Shown here: positions 44,340 to 57,227 of the stretch, piece after piece
Layout of the letters: each line of letters starts with the position of its first letter
Numbering within the stretch: the first letter of the stretch is position 1
NCBI RefSeq assembly: GCF_002775205.1
Contig: NC_036443.1
Span: 31,092,217-31,156,216 of the forward strand
Reading direction: 5' to 3'
Source of the DNA: Xiphophorus maculatus
Taxonomy: Eukaryota; Chordata; Actinopteri; Cyprinodontiformes; Poeciliidae
Length of the DNA: 64,000 nt
The notes under the pieces: model-generated
What the model was told of the DNA's origin: nothing
Database searches by the model: none
Seen by the model: the letters and a program-made list of their open reading frames with translations, nothing else
Translations under genes and position numbers: made by a program

Positions 44340-47050
44340 TCAGGGTTAGGATCAGTGAGTTATTTCTGGTTCGTTCTTGACATGCAGCTTTATGTCATCC
44401 ATGAGAAGATGGCCAATGATTACTCCTCTTCAGACTGGCATGTGTCGATATTCTATAGTTCAAAGCACTTCAAGATCTATGTTAGGCAGGTGACAGCCAT
44501 CAGGGCTTTTAATGTGCTATACACCAGACAGCGCATTTAGAGAATCTTCCTTTTTATCATAGAGATACTTCTGTTCCAGTAGTTTATGGGCCGCACCAGA
44601 GTCAAATTCTAATATAATCCTATTGCCATTTTTAGAGGTGTTATGAGAACTGGTGTAAGGAGGTGAGATCATTCCAGGTTAATGCAGAAAACAGATCATG
44701 AAGGCCTGAGAGAAATAAGTGAATCCTGTATATTTGATTTATTGATGATTACAAGACAAAGTTATGTTGAATTTACTTATGTACTCATGTGAATTAATCA
44801 TGATTATAAACTAATGATTTTTTATTTTGATTTATTGGTGATTAAGGAGGATTGATTATGAAATAGGATGAATTAAAAATAATAAAATCAAGATCAAACG
44901 ATTACTAAAAGGAGTAATGTATGAAAGAATGCATTTAAGAATGTTGTGTTTAGTGGTTTTGATAATCATACAGCATATATAACAATGTAATGGAAATAAT
45001 CAAACAATGTGTGTACAGAGGCAGGGAAGAGACAAGTCTGAACATGTCCGGACTTGCCTCAGACTGTGTTCCAAATAAGAATCTGAAACCAGATGGTCAG
45101 AACAAGGAAGTGAGTAAGGGTGTTGACCAAATGTGTGGATGATGGGGACTTTCCATGAAGTAGTTGAATGCTTGAGAAGTCAGGTACACCATATAAAGTC
45201 ATGGGTTGAGAGGGTATATATGATCAGGAAGAACAAGAAGAGAGGTTCTTAGTCCACGGTGCTGAACACAAGTCAACAAGAGGATGCAGACAGAAGATCA
45301 GCAGAGGACCACACCATGGAGCCACGGGGAAGTTGAGACTCCTCACCACCAGAAGGGACAAGACCCCTCGACCCTCGACCCTCAGCCCTGGTTCCTGATT
45401 CAACTGCCTACTCTGCCTCAACCCAAAGATCTCAAAGTTGATCAACAAACTTGGAGAAAAGACAAAGGTCACTGAGTGATGAAGATCTGAGTGTTTGGAA
45501 GATAACAACCAGTTCTGCTTTGATTCTATTCTGAAGAGGATTTTGCCTTACAAAGACTCTGACCAAGGACATTGGAACCTTCCGTTGCTGAGATCATTTT
45601 CCATCTGGGTAGGAGTTCCTCCCATAGCCTCTTTCAATGAATTAGTAACACAGTTTAGGGAAAGAGGTTAGGACATTATTAAGGTGATTATATTCAAATT
45701 GACAGTTTAATCATTGATAATTAAACTGTCTGTCATTTACCCCTGCTAAACGCTTGCTTAATAAAGATGCATCAAAATTCTAATAAGGATTGTGGACATT
45801 TAAATTAATTGAGTCAGTTGTCATTTTATGGTTCTTCTAGTTAATGTAAAATCCAGGTACATGTTTCTAGAAATGTGGTGGCTTCAGAAATTTTTTTAGT
45901 GTTGATAAAATAATGACCTTGGGGCTCATGCCGAGCCACTGAAAATTGACTAGTCTGTAACAAGCGTACGTTGTTGATAGAGGGAAAGCTACCGTCAACA
46001 GGAGTGATTATTGAGGTTATGCAGTTGTGAGCACTACTCAGCTGACTGCTTCTTAACTGAAAAAAGTCTTAACTCTTGGATCGTAGGTAGTTAAAGGCTA
46101 GTTGAGTCTCCTTCGACACCAGCTTAGACAGATTATCTCTGCTAGACCTGAATCAGGGTAATACTCGAAGGTTTAGCGGTTTTCTGGACCCGTTACACAG
46201 AGAGCTGGTCAGTAGTCAGTCCATGGGTGTTGAGAGATTTAGGGCGGGGCTGACTATTGCGTAACAACAGAGGTTATTTTTTATCCAGTTTGATGCAAAT
46301 AGGATGATGCATGTGTGATTTAGAATCAACTGTATGCAAACGGCGAGGGATTGCAATTTGCCATCCAGACACGCCCACATGCTCTAGTCACCACCTATAT
46401 AGCAATCGATGGTAATTCAACATTGGATTATGGTCAATATGGTTGATTTTTTGTTGAGTTCGACAATTGATGGTGGGTCAACTATTAAACAATCATCTAA
46501 TTCTAGGCGAGTAACCATTGTTGAAAATGTGTCATTGAATCAATGTTGTTTTGTGGTTGAAAATGCCAACATCTGATCAATGTGTGGTCAATTTTCAATC
46601 AACGTATGCTGCTTGTTACACCCCGTCTCCTCCTCTCCTCCTCTTTTGAACTCTGGGTGAGAGCATTTTATTATTGAGCAGGGGTTTATCATGTTTTAAA
46701 TTAAGCACTATATGTTAAGAACAATGGGTTCTTCCTTTACATTTTCTTACTTGTCTGTAAATATTATTACTGACTGTGCATAATGTACTGACACAAAATC
46801 ATCTACAAGTCACTACAAGGAGTAGATCGGTCTGCCTCCCCATTTTTACACTAGTGGTTTGAGAGATTATAAGTACACCCTTTCGTCAAACTTCAATATG
46901 ACAGGTTATGAATATGAATATGAATAATTAGGGGGGAAGGAAAAGGGAAGGGGTGAGGGGTTTATATGTTAATGAATTTGACACCTCTGCTCGCTGCTGG
47001 TGGTAGCGTTTGAAGTCATGAGTGCAGATGTTATTGACTTCTTGTAATCC
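44340..47050. other. Non-coding sequence, possible old LTR or MITE debris
   Basis: No solid ORF. A short minus-strand segment near 44580-44640 (ILEFDSGAAHKLL) resembles a retroviral-type protease site. CATATAAAG near 45190 and AATAAAG near 45760 could mark an old LTR. 46400-46620 is rich in TTGAATCAATGTTG-type motifs like those at 5190-5270, typical of fish palindromic MITEs. Confidence 0.3.
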
Positions 47051-47079
47051 TTTTTGTTTTTACCTGTCCTGCTCTTTGA

Positions 47080-48780
47080 GTGATCAACCCAATCTGCTTC
47101 CTCTCCCCCCAATACTTTGTACTTAGCCTGAAAGGCACCTATGTCCTGCTCTTTGGTGGGCTAATTAGACTTGCCGCCTCAACTGTCTCTGGTAGGGGTG
47201 TGGTTTGGAGTTTTACTGTTATAAATAGGGTTACAGAATACAGCACTCTACTTGTAGCCTTTTCTACAGAACAGTCAAGCCATGAATGGAGCTCAACAAA
47301 TTCATCCTCTTGCTGAGAATCAAGGACTATCCTCACCTGCACTACCTGGGGTTCTGAGAGACATCCCCCTAACGAGCTTTTAAACCATTTCATAGCACAG
47401 TCAGCTCTGTTAAAAGTTTTTAATGATATACTTTTAGCAACTGGTTCTGGTGACTGTGTTGTTTTGGATTTATCAGCTGCTCTTGATACAGTCGATCATG
47501 GCATCTTACTTTCCCGTTTTAACAGTGGGTGGGAATCGGTCACATAGCTCTGGACTGGTTTAAATCTTATTTGGCCAAGCGTACTTTCTGTCTGTCTTGA
47601 TGCCTGTAGGTCTCCCTCTGCTCCACTGTCGTGTCCCACAGGGCTCAGTTCTAGGCCCTCTTCTTTTCTTGTTGTACCTCCTTCCTCTTGGCTCTATTTT
47701 TAGGAAATATGGGATTGCTTTTCATTGTTATGCAGATGACACACAGATATATTTACCACTAAAGAACGCAGACTCCACCTCTCTTCGGTCTGTTTTTATG
47801 TCTGGAAGATCTGAAGGCCTGGGTGGCCCTAAATTTCTCGAAACGTAATGAAGATAAGACAGAAGTAGTGATTTTTGGCAGATCCACTGTAGATTCCCTG
47901 ACCAATCTTGGCTCTTTGGTCCAGTATGTCAAGCCAGTTATTACCAATTTGGGGGTTAAGATGGATGCTGGTCTAAAGCTGGAAGCACAAATTAGAGCCG
48001 TTGTAAAATCCAGCTTTTTCCACCTAAGGCAGCTAGCCAAAGTAAAACCTTTTCTCTCCAGGCAGCACTTTGAAACAGTGATCCATGCACTTGTGACCAC
48101 ACTGCTGGATTACTGTAATGCACTTTATATAGGACTCAGTGATTTATATATTTCCCAGCTTCAGAGGGTACAAAATGCTGCTGCACATCTTTTAACAGGA
48201 ACATGAAAATGTGACCATATTTCCCCTATTTTAGCTTCCTTACACTGGTTGCAATACATTTTAAGATTCATTTTAAAATCATTTTATTTGTTTTTAAAGC
48301 TCTTAATGGCCTTGCCCCTCCCTATCTGTCTGAGCCGTTACATTCGTACACACCGTCCCGTTCCCTCAGGTCAGCTGATCAGCTGCTCCTGAAGGTACCA
48401 AAGACAAAGTGCAGCTCAGAGGGAACCGGGCTTTTTCTGTGGCAGCTCCCAAGCTGTGCAACGATCTTCCTTTGGCTTCTTCACTTGTTGTTTTTAAGTC
48501 CTTCTTAAGACCCATCTTTTTTCTTTGGCTTTTGGCAAAATCTGAGAGGTTTTCACTTTGTTTTACTGTCTGTATGTATTTTATATTTCAATCTTTCATT
48601 TTTTTATTAATTTTTATAAATATATTTTTTATTATTAATTTTCCCCGTGGGATTTTAACCCAACATTTCCTCTTAACAGCATCAATCTCTATTCCCCAGG
48701 GTGAAAGGTTTATCAGATCCTTTATTATTTTAGATTTAATAATTTTAGAATTTGTAAAAATTAATTTATTAGCCTGAGTG
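47080..48780 (+). mobile_element. L2-like LINE fragment with RT
   Basis: RT motifs occur in order but in shifted frames: VVLDLSAALDTVDHGILLSR (about 47460-47520), [14 protein letters not shown] (about 47635), [10 protein letters not shown] (about 47735, catalytic residues kept), then ITNLGVKMDAGL, HALVTTLLDYCNALY and a C-terminal LNGLAPPYLSE region near 48305. The endonuclease is missing and several breaks are present. Confidence 0.75.
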
Positions 48781-48950
48781 AGTATCCCACCTGATAACAG
48801 TGGTTTTGAGTTTGTTTATCCCAGCTCTGGAGTCCAGGAGCCGAACCAACAGCCCTCCTCTCTTAAATCGTAAACGAGGTTTGAGGCTGGAGTTTAGTCC
48901 AGGTCGCGCGCTTAACGCTGTTCATCGACGTCCTCGGATGTCCAGTCGAA

Positions 48951-49194
48951 GGATCCCGGGTTTCGGCACCAAATTGTCATGGAAAAAATACTATTTCCAA
49001 GCACTGCTCAGGTGAAATCACTGAATCAAGTTTATTCATATATTGTGCACAATACAGAGAGCTTATAGGACAATCAGTAATGAAGCAGGTCTGGATGAAA
49101 AGCTCTGTCAGGCAGAGATAACACATGAGTTTTATACCAAGGATAAAGAATTAACAACAAGCAGATGTGACCTTATTGTAATTTTTCCATCACA
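48951..49194 (-). mobile_element. LTR with tRNA-type primer-binding site (5' end of an LTR element)
   Basis: On the minus strand the LTR (49194-48975) starts TGTGATGGAAAAAT and ends TTTTTTCCATGACA. After three bases comes TGGTGCCGAAACCCGGGA, a typical site for priming by a tRNA 3' end. The internal part is lost after about 150 nt, where LINE sequence begins. Confidence 0.7.
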
Positions 49195-49405
49195 GCCGCT
49201 CTGCTAGCTACGGTGTTAGCTGCTCGGTTAGTGGCTCGTTTAGCCTGTTAAATCAGATTTCAGAGAAAGAAAACATTTAAGTGATTAAATGAAGTGAAAT
49301 CAGGTTCTTCCAGCAGTGATGTCATCGAGGCTTAACATCCAGGTGGAAGTGACATCACCAACAGGAAAGCCATATGGGCATTTCAGATTATTAGGGATGA
49401 GAAGG

Positions 49406-51275
49406 TTATAGGGGTCTGGCACAGATGAAGGGAAGCTTCTTGGCACAGGCTTCATCAGATGTATGATTTCTTTCTGTAAAGAGACAAATCCTGACTGCAA
49501 ACCTTTGACAAAGACTTGGACATGATTTGATCAGTTACAGAAAGCATGCAGGGCAGATGAAGTGTCTTGCCCAAGGACACAACAGACATGAATGGAGTGG
49601 GGGTTCGAACCAGGAACCCACCAATTACAGGACAAACTCCTACTTACTAAGCCACCAGATACAAAGATATAATAATATACATTTAAACAAAATTATTAAA
49701 TTACAAGTTGTGTATCTCCAGTAATAAATACCATTGTGGTTGATCTGCAGGCAGTGTTCCATTCCACGGATATTGTTTGGCTCATTTTCACCCCAGACTT
49801 TAAACACAAACTTGGAACCATCACTCCACATCCAGACGCCTTCCTGAAAGAACATCTTAGTTTTAAGTTCCTATGCAAACAAATCACACAGAACCAACAT
49901 AGACTTCTGTCACTCATTATAGAAAACATGAACTGTGTTTGGATCGTTTCTATTTAAAACCCTCAGCTGGTCAGAGCAGCCGGTGGAAAACAGAGGCAGG
50001 TTCTGGTTCTGTTGGAGGTCTCCTCTCATTCCTCTCCACTGTTGCCACATGCTTCCTCAGCATGAGGGAGTTTAGCATAGTCAGTTATTCAATACAACTA
50101 ACTGGGTTTCCTGAGATAACTGTTGACCAATTGATATTCTAATCTGCAATTAACTGCATCGTGTTATAACCAGGATCAACTGGAATGTATTTGACTGAAC
50201 TGACCACTTTATTAGGAACACCTGTTCAATTCAATTCAGTTTATTTATATAACAACAATTCACAACGTCGTCTCAAAGCATTTACAAAGAGTGCCATGAG
50301 AAATGCATCTTGACATAAAAAGTCATCAACCAAACAGAGTTATTTATATGTTTTTAAATTCTCACCTGTGCTGAATCATGAGCTCCAACCCAAGTTGATG
50401 TGTGTTTTCCAGTTTCATTGTAGATAAGCTCTCTGATGAAGTTGTACTGATCCATACTGTGCATTGAGGCCAGATTTCCATCCATTGAGAGGCAGGTATT
50501 CTGCTCAAAGACAACTCTGGTTTAAACTTTCCTCTGTGCAGTGAGACAGTTGGTGCAGCTGAATATCGACCTTTAGAAATTATGGTTCTATTTGTTTAAT
50601 GGAAATCAGTTTCTGTAACCTTGTTGTTGGTTAATCTTATTGTCTTATATCAATAAATTTACATTCTTTTAAATGTAGCAGATCTGCTGTGACCATCACA
50701 TCTGTTGTACCTCTGCCATTATCCATCTCTTTAAGTCTTTCACAAACACAAAACAGCGACCGTTGTACCAAGTCCAGCCTGCAGGGCAGTCAAGTGGTGT
50801 GTTAGCTAGGAAATAAGAGAGAAAGTAAATACATCCATCCAACAATCAGCATCATGTAACACCAAACGCAGTCCTTAATACAGAAATTAAGTCCTGTACT
50901 TTTGCTGAAAGGATGACCCAATGAAGCAAAAGTTTCCTATCTTTTTAAATAACTTTTTAAAGAATGTAATTGTCATCTTTTAGGTGTTAGAAACTCCAAC
51001 AATAAAAGAAGCACATACCTCTCACTTGACATACGGCCTGTGGATGGAAAAACCCAAAGTTTTAGCACAAAATTCCCAACAAAACAAAGTTTCCTCATTG
51101 AACTTCGACCAAATGATGGCTCAGATTGCTCCATCTGATCTACGTCAGTCAGCCAAAGCTCACAACAGGGACATACCAGTCATTGTTTTAAGTCCTTCTC
51201 CATACTTACATCAGCTCCATCCCAGAGTCCAAAGCTCAGACCAAGAAGCAGAGTGAAGACAAGACCGGCAGCCAT
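49406..51275 (-). CDS. Secreted C-type lectin, copy D (six coding exons)
   Basis: Exons: 51275-51210, 51037-51019, 50805-50711, 50500-50366, 49843-49732, 49473-49406; introns GT-AG (acceptor of exon 3 is TAG), open frame, 164 aa. Microexon reads AVCQVR. CTLD landmarks: [59 protein letters not shown] (about 126-128) is present but the later N-D pair reads S-D (TSDEAC), so calcium binding may be weakened. Seven cysteines; one NET sequon in exon 4. Compact gene without insertions. The AATAAA present in A, B, C and E is missing here because a few bases are deleted (about 49275). Confidence 0.87.
49534..49656 (-). repeat. tRNA-derived SINE in intron 5 of lectin D
   Basis: Same element and site as in the other copies. 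Confidence 0.65.
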
Positions 51276-51374
51276 CTGTAGAAAGAATCGTTAGGAAAGT
51301 TCATAATTAGTGTCACAAATCAACTCAATCACGACAAAAAGCATCATGATGAGCAGTAGGACTTTAAATGTCAC

Positions 51375-51462
51375 CTTGTTTTGATGGTTAGTTGAAGAGT
51401 CTGTTCCAGCAGCAGTTTCTGGTCACAGGATGTCTCAGAGATGGAAACACAGACTTTATATA
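51375..51462 (-). promoter_or_regulatory. Core promoter and non-coding first exon of lectin D
   Basis: TATATAAA at 51462-51455 (minus strand); first exon ends at 51375. Confidence 0.7.
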
Positions 51463-51807
51463 CCTTCACTTTGTTTGTCTGTGAAGTGGAAATCTTTGAG
51501 TAAGTCACTGTCTGTTCTCGTTTTTGTCACTTTTTTACAAAGTGTTCAAGTTGTTGCAGAATCTTCCAGGGTTCGGCCAAGGACGTTTTCCTGGTAGCGT
51601 GAAGAGTTACTTACCATAAGAACTGATTAGAACCGGACCAAACCGGCTGATGTTGCCACTTCTGCTTCTCTGTCCAGAACAGTGTTCTTGTATGGAATGT
51701 ACTCTCTGATGACAGAAGTGTATTAAAAATGGACGTATCTGTTAGATGTTGCTCTGCTTTTCCTGACTCTGTTGGATTCAGAGTCTTTTGACTGCCTTCA
51801 AATAAAA

Positions 51808-51967
51808 TACTACATTTGAGATAGAGAATGGAGATTCCCAGGTTCAGGTGGTATATGTCAGATGTCCAGAGGAGGAGAGGGTGAAGCAACAGTGTTTGTG
51901 TGGCAGCACTAGAATGAATCTGATACTCTGCCCCTCAAAGCAGGGTAACCAGAGGGTGTCAACAACG
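51808..51967. repeat. Upstream flank shared only by lectins D and E
   Basis: The segment from ATACTACATTTGAGATAG to GGTGTCAACAACG is nearly identical to 59984-60143. A and C have a different sequence here, so D and E form a separate duplication pair. Confidence 0.85.
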
Positions 51968-52820
51968 CCACCTTTTGAATTGCGCCCAAGAAAATAGATA
52001 GCCAGCAAGGCACCTAAGGTTCGTAACCAATGAGAACAAGACTTTATTCCACCAAAATAATGTTACATTTTATTGTGCCATGTTTTAAAAGACAATTAAA
52101 GTTTAAAGAACCACAATGGGAAGGGAAGTGCACAGTACTGGAGCCTACCAGCAGGGGGAGGGAAGTCCAAATGTGGGGAACTGGTTCATAAAACAAATGA
52201 AAGTCTCCCTGGATGTCCTCCACCGCTTTCAGCTCTCAGCCTGGAGACAACAGGGTGGGGCTAAACAGAGCAAATACATAAAAAGAAAAGACACTACAAT
52301 TTAGACAAAGTGCTAAAATGAGGTTACCCCTAACCTCTGACACAACCAGTCATTAAAAATCAATGTCTTAATTAAGCAATCTATAAAACCAGTCTGCTAC
52401 CCACAGCAAGGCCGGAGGACACACAGAACAATAGAATAACCCAAAACAAACAAAAAGCACAAAACTAAGAAACCAAACAAATAGTTGAAAAAGAAACAAA
52501 GCAGCAGTCTCCAGCGAGCTGCAGCAGCTTTATGTCTGAAATGAAGTTACAGATCAATAGGTGACTTTAGAAAATGGCAGAAGGTAGAGGAAGCCATTGG
52601 CACCTACCAGAGCTTGATGCCTCCACCCCGACCAGAGAGCCCCTTCCGACCCAACAGCAGGAGGAGCCACTTGCCAGGACTTTCTTTATATAAATAGTTG
52701 TCATTTTTGTGCTATTGAACTGGATGGATGCAATAAATAAATCCCAACCTGCTTTTCAGGGCCCTCTACTGGTCTAGGGAGATGATGCACATTTGAGTGC
52801 TGACTTGCAGTTGACCTCTG
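51968..52820. other. Non-coding sequence before the gypsy remnant
   Basis: No ORF of interest. As it lies 3' of the gypsy pol (minus strand) and contains ACTTTATTCC (AATAAAG on minus), it may include its 3' LTR, but I cannot delimit one. Confidence 0.3.
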
Positions 52821-52823
52821 GGT

Positions 52824-55640
52824 TCACCCCACACTTCCCCTACCAGTAACATGTTGGGGGGATGATGGCAGCTCCATCTCCAAACGGCCCTGCATCCTAG
52901 AAGGACCAGGCAGTTCTTGATCTTGTTGAACTGTAGCCAGTGGGTGAGGAGTTTGTTGGGTCACTACAGCACCCTGTACTGGGGGAGAAGATAAAGACTC
53001 TGTACGCAGGGCCAAGAAATCGTCTTCCTCTGACAGGTCTTCCTCTGATGGCAAACGATCAGGTAAGGGTGAACTAAGCACAGACCCAACTGGAGACCCA
53101 GTCCAAACCACTGGTTTCAACATAGTACGGTGAACAGTTTTAACCTTTAACTCATCATCTACTGGTGCAATAGTGTACACAGAGCCTCTTTCCTTAGGTG
53201 CTTTGAGAACCTTATGCACTACAGAACCCCATACATCATAGATCCTGTGGCGCCCCCTTACACCGAGCTGTCGCAGCAATACAAACTGCCCCTCTTTCAA
53301 TGGAGCATCTTTTACACACTGGTCATTATTCTTTTTCTACGCTCAGCAGCCTCCTTCAAACGTTCCCTAGCACCCTCAAAAGCAACCTGTAACCGGCTTT
53401 GGTGCTCCTAGATCCATTCATGGACACTGCCACCTACAGGATCCTGAACTCTCCCCAACAGGAAATCAACCGGTAATCTCGGCTCTTGGCCAAACAACAA
53501 GAAAAACTGTGACTCTCCTGTGGCCTGATGAGGTGTGGTATTGTAAGAATATAGAAGTTGTTGCAAACAAGAACACCAGTTCCATTTACGGGACACTGGC
53601 AGGGTACGCAACAAATTGTGTAATGTTCGATTAAATTGTTCACACTGCCCATTACTGGCAAGATGGTATGTTATGGGTTGTTACGACCTGACTCGTGAGC
53701 CGTAACAAAAGCCAGAGAAACACGGCCATCAAATAAAGAATATGTTCTTTATTGAACAACCCAAACAAATGAACAGAGCCAAACAGCGACAAGCGGGTAT
53801 CCCCCTCGGTGGTCGAAAAACAACAAAAAAAACTACTTTGACAAACCTCAGTCCAATGATCCAGGACCCTTTGGTCCTGTTTCTTCTTGAGCTTGGTGCT
53901 TCCACTTTCAGCCACTAGTTTATGAAGTGGCGTAGCCAACTTGGCAAATCCTTCCACAAACCGACGGTAGTAACTGGCAAAACCCAAGAATGAACACAGC
54001 TCTGAGATGGTACTTGGAGGTTGCCAATTGGCCACCACATCTACCTTACTTGGATCTATGGAAACACCCTTATCAGAAATGACATGACCCAGGTAATGGA
54101 CCTCCTGTTGGAAAAAGGCACACTTTGACAACTTTACCTTGAGGTTCTTTCTGCAGCCTCCCCAGCACCACCCTCAGCCTATCTAGGTGCTCCTCTATAG
54201 TAGAAGAGAACACCACAATGTCATCCAAGTAAAGCAGTAGAGACTGGCACTGCTGATCACCGAAGATGCTTTGCATCAGTCTCTGAAAGGTGCTAGGGGC
54301 ATTACACAAGCCAAATGGCATGCGGTTCCACTCAAACAACCCAAAAGGGATGCAAAAAGCAGTTTTTGCCCGATCTGGTTCAGCCACTGGGACCTGGTTA
54401 TAGCTACTGGCTAAATCCAGGGTGGAAAACCAACATGCACCTGTCAGTGCATCTAAAGATTCCTCAATGCGAGGAAGAGGTAAGGCATCTTTCCTGGTTT
54501 TACTATTAAGTTGCCTATAGTCAACACACATTCAAAGACTGCCATCTTTTTTTTCTTATCAAGACTATTTGGGATGCAAATGGGCTCTGATTACCTGAGT
54601 GTTCAGGAGTTGGTTAATATGTCCCTTCACCACATCATAATCAGATGGAGGGATCCGCCTGAAGTGCTGGCGAACAGGGACATCATCCATGAGAGGGATC
54701 TTATGGGCAATCAGGTTAGTGCAGCCTAAATCCCCATCATGTGCTGAGAAAACAGATGCATACTGTTTAAGGAGAGACCTCACCTTCTCCTGGTTGTCTG
54801 CTAACAAACTTGACAAGTTCACATCCTTCAGCTGATCCAGTGCCACCTCGGAAACTGACTGGAAACACGGTTGCAGCACAGGGTGACACCTTTGTAACAC
54901 CAGCTGGCAAGCTTGCCATAGTGACTTCAACCAGGGTACCAACCCTGTTTCGGGGATAAAGAAGCACATTGGTACAACCCAGATTGATAACCAGAATGTC
55001 AGCGATGCCATTCTCCACCCTAACCAAAGCAAGTGAGGCAAGCAATCGGGCTGGTAAGACAGACTCCAAGGGTTCAAACAAAGCACTTGTGCCCGAATAT
55101 TTTTGAGAGCAGGTGGCTGCAACCAGTTTCATCATGCCACCAGGGATACGACAAGCCTTTTTACCACCCACTCTGGCAATTCCAGGGGCCCCACCTGAGG
55201 CCTTCACGCTCAGGTGAGACATGAAGGCCCCACCTGAGCATGGCTCTCACTGATGCACTGTTCGGCCGGCTGATGCAAAGCCTGCCAAAAAGACTCAGGG
55301 GCCTGAGATAACACTGGCAGGTCAAATAAAGCCGAACTATGTTGTCCAAAAAGTTCTCTGTAGCATCTGCTAATAACACAAGGGAGGGGAGGTAAACCAC
55401 CCCCCGGGGTGTCCTTGACCACCAACACACCACAATGCGTCATAGTTTTATCAAAAAGTTCAACCTCAAGTTCTAGATAGCCAATATATGGTATAGCCAA
55501 TCCATTAGCAGCCCTGAGCTGTAGCTAGTTACATATTTGAAGCTTATCTTTACCCCATGGTTCAAAATGTTGGTGAAAGAAGCTTTCAGTAATCGTAGAC
55601 ACCATGGAACCAGTATCCAACAAACTCCCATTCACTTAAT
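52824..55640 (-). pseudogene. Ty3/gypsy pol remnant (protease to integrase end)
   Basis: On the minus strand, right to left: protease active site LLDTGSMVSTITESF (near 55620-55570), linker (YIGYLELEVELFDK), RT (VPVRQHFRRIPPSDYD, DYRQLNSKTRKDALPLPRI, FSTLDLASSYNQV, MPFGLCNAPSTFQ, catalytic YLDDIVVFS near 54220), thumb (HYLGHVISDKGVSID), then a jump at about 53655-53850 over RNase H and the integrase core to TPHQATGESQFFLLFGQEPR and a post-integrase tail (QFVLLRQLGVRGRHRIYDVW). No chromodomain. Several frame breaks. The gag fragment at 16780-17400 could be a relative. Confidence 0.8.
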
Positions 55641-55644
55641 TTAT

Positions 55645-56995
55645 ATTCCACGCATATTGAAGATGAGTGGATTTCCCCCAAACAATCAGCTCAAACTGCC
55701 TCACTAATTGTAATTTGAAGATCCTGCTCCCAGGACTATTTAATTCTGACAAAGGATCGGGAATCTAAATGGGAGATCAATTTTATCAAAGAAGTGATCG
55801 CTTTACTCCTTGTTGGATCAAAGAACATCAACTCATCAATTGCAACCTAATTGTATTAGGTTATCGGGAGGCTTGTCAGGAAATCTGGATGTATATGAGG
55901 TAATAAAATGCCTGACCTGTAAATATCTAAAGAAGTGTCAGGTAGGCAATTCTTATTTGTTAGACAGTTGTTCAAAACAAGCAAACTTCTTTTCAATATA
56001 AAGACCTTTACTTTGCCACACACCAAAAGTAGCATCCTGCAGCGAAGGAGGAAAAAGGTTATTAAATTGGACTGGAAAGACTCATCTGATGAAAGCCAAA
56101 GTGTTTCCTAAATTGTGAGTAGATTGCCAGGGAATTATAGACTATGTGGTTAGAGGAAGTATGATTAAGAGGTAAGGGTAAGGCTGCACCAATCAAAACT
56201 GGCAGAGAAAAAGGGGCACATAAGAGCTTTTCCATCTCCACCCAAATGGGACCACCATCCTTGCAGCTGTAGAGCACCCAAAAGGACAAACAACCCAAAT
56301 TACATGCCCCGTAAAAGTGTTGGATATTGGGAAGAGCCAGACCCCCATCTTGCTTTGATTTTTTCAGGCGGTCTTTCTTAAGATGAGACTTTTTGCCATT
56401 CCAAATGTAAGTCAAAAAGGTCAAATGTAATTTTTTAAAATATGCGCCTGGAACAACAACATAGAGACACTGAAAGAGATATATGAATCTAGGGAGCACT
56501 GACATCTTGATTGTATTCACTCTTCCTATTAGAGAGAGGGGGGAGTGCTGACCACTTATTTAAGTCATTTTGGGTCTCAATAAGCAATTTATCAGTTATT
56601 TTTATAGAGGTCATCAAAAGTCATTATTATAATACCTGGATAGACAAAGCTATGAGTAGCTATCTTAAAAGGTGTAACACTTGTGATATAATCTAGGTTG
56701 CTTGTGTTCAGAGGCAGAAACTTGCTCTTGTGCATGTTTACTTTATACCCAGAGATTTCCCCAAATTGAGAGAGGAGTGTTGAAATGTGAGGGATGCTCA
56801 GTTCTGGCTCCGATATGTATAACAAAAGGTTATTGGTATAAAGAGAGAGCTTATGCCCAACCCTGCCCCTGGTAATACCTTTAATAGAGTTGTTTGTCCT
56901 TATCACCAGACCCAGGGGCTCAATAGCAAAAGCAAAAAGTAAGGGGCTAAGTGGGCACAAGCTGAATGGAGTAAACGTTATTTGTCAGAATCATG
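55645..56995 (-). pseudogene. L1-clade LINE ORF2 fragment with dead RT site
   Basis: On the minus strand LSPLLFAFAIEPLGLVIR is followed by KLSLYTNNLLLYIS, where the catalytic Y-x-D-D reads YTNN, then FGEISGYKVNMHKSKFLPLN. Further on come IKMSVLPRFIYLFQCL and TFLTYIWNGKKSHLKKDRL, typical L1/Swimmer-like thumb sequence. It abuts the gypsy protease on one side and the lectin E 3' flank on the other. Confidence 0.78.
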
Positions 56996-57227
56996 GCTGA
57001 ATTTATAAGTTGCTGCTTAAATGCAATGTTGACATATTTTAAATAAATGAATAAAATCAATCAGTCAGATTTCAGAGAAAGAAAACATTTATTTAAGTGA
57101 TCAAATGAAGTGAAATCAGGTTCTTCCAGCAGTGATGTCATCGAGGCTTGACATCCAGGTGGAAGTGACATCACCAGCAGGAAAGCCATATGGGCATTTC
57201 AGATTATTAGGGATGAGAAGAGAAAAG

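Noticed and set aside
45224-45508. A 94-residue minus-strand ORF
   Set aside because: No domain, and the opposite strand shows transcript-like TATA and AATAAA motifs; most likely chance.
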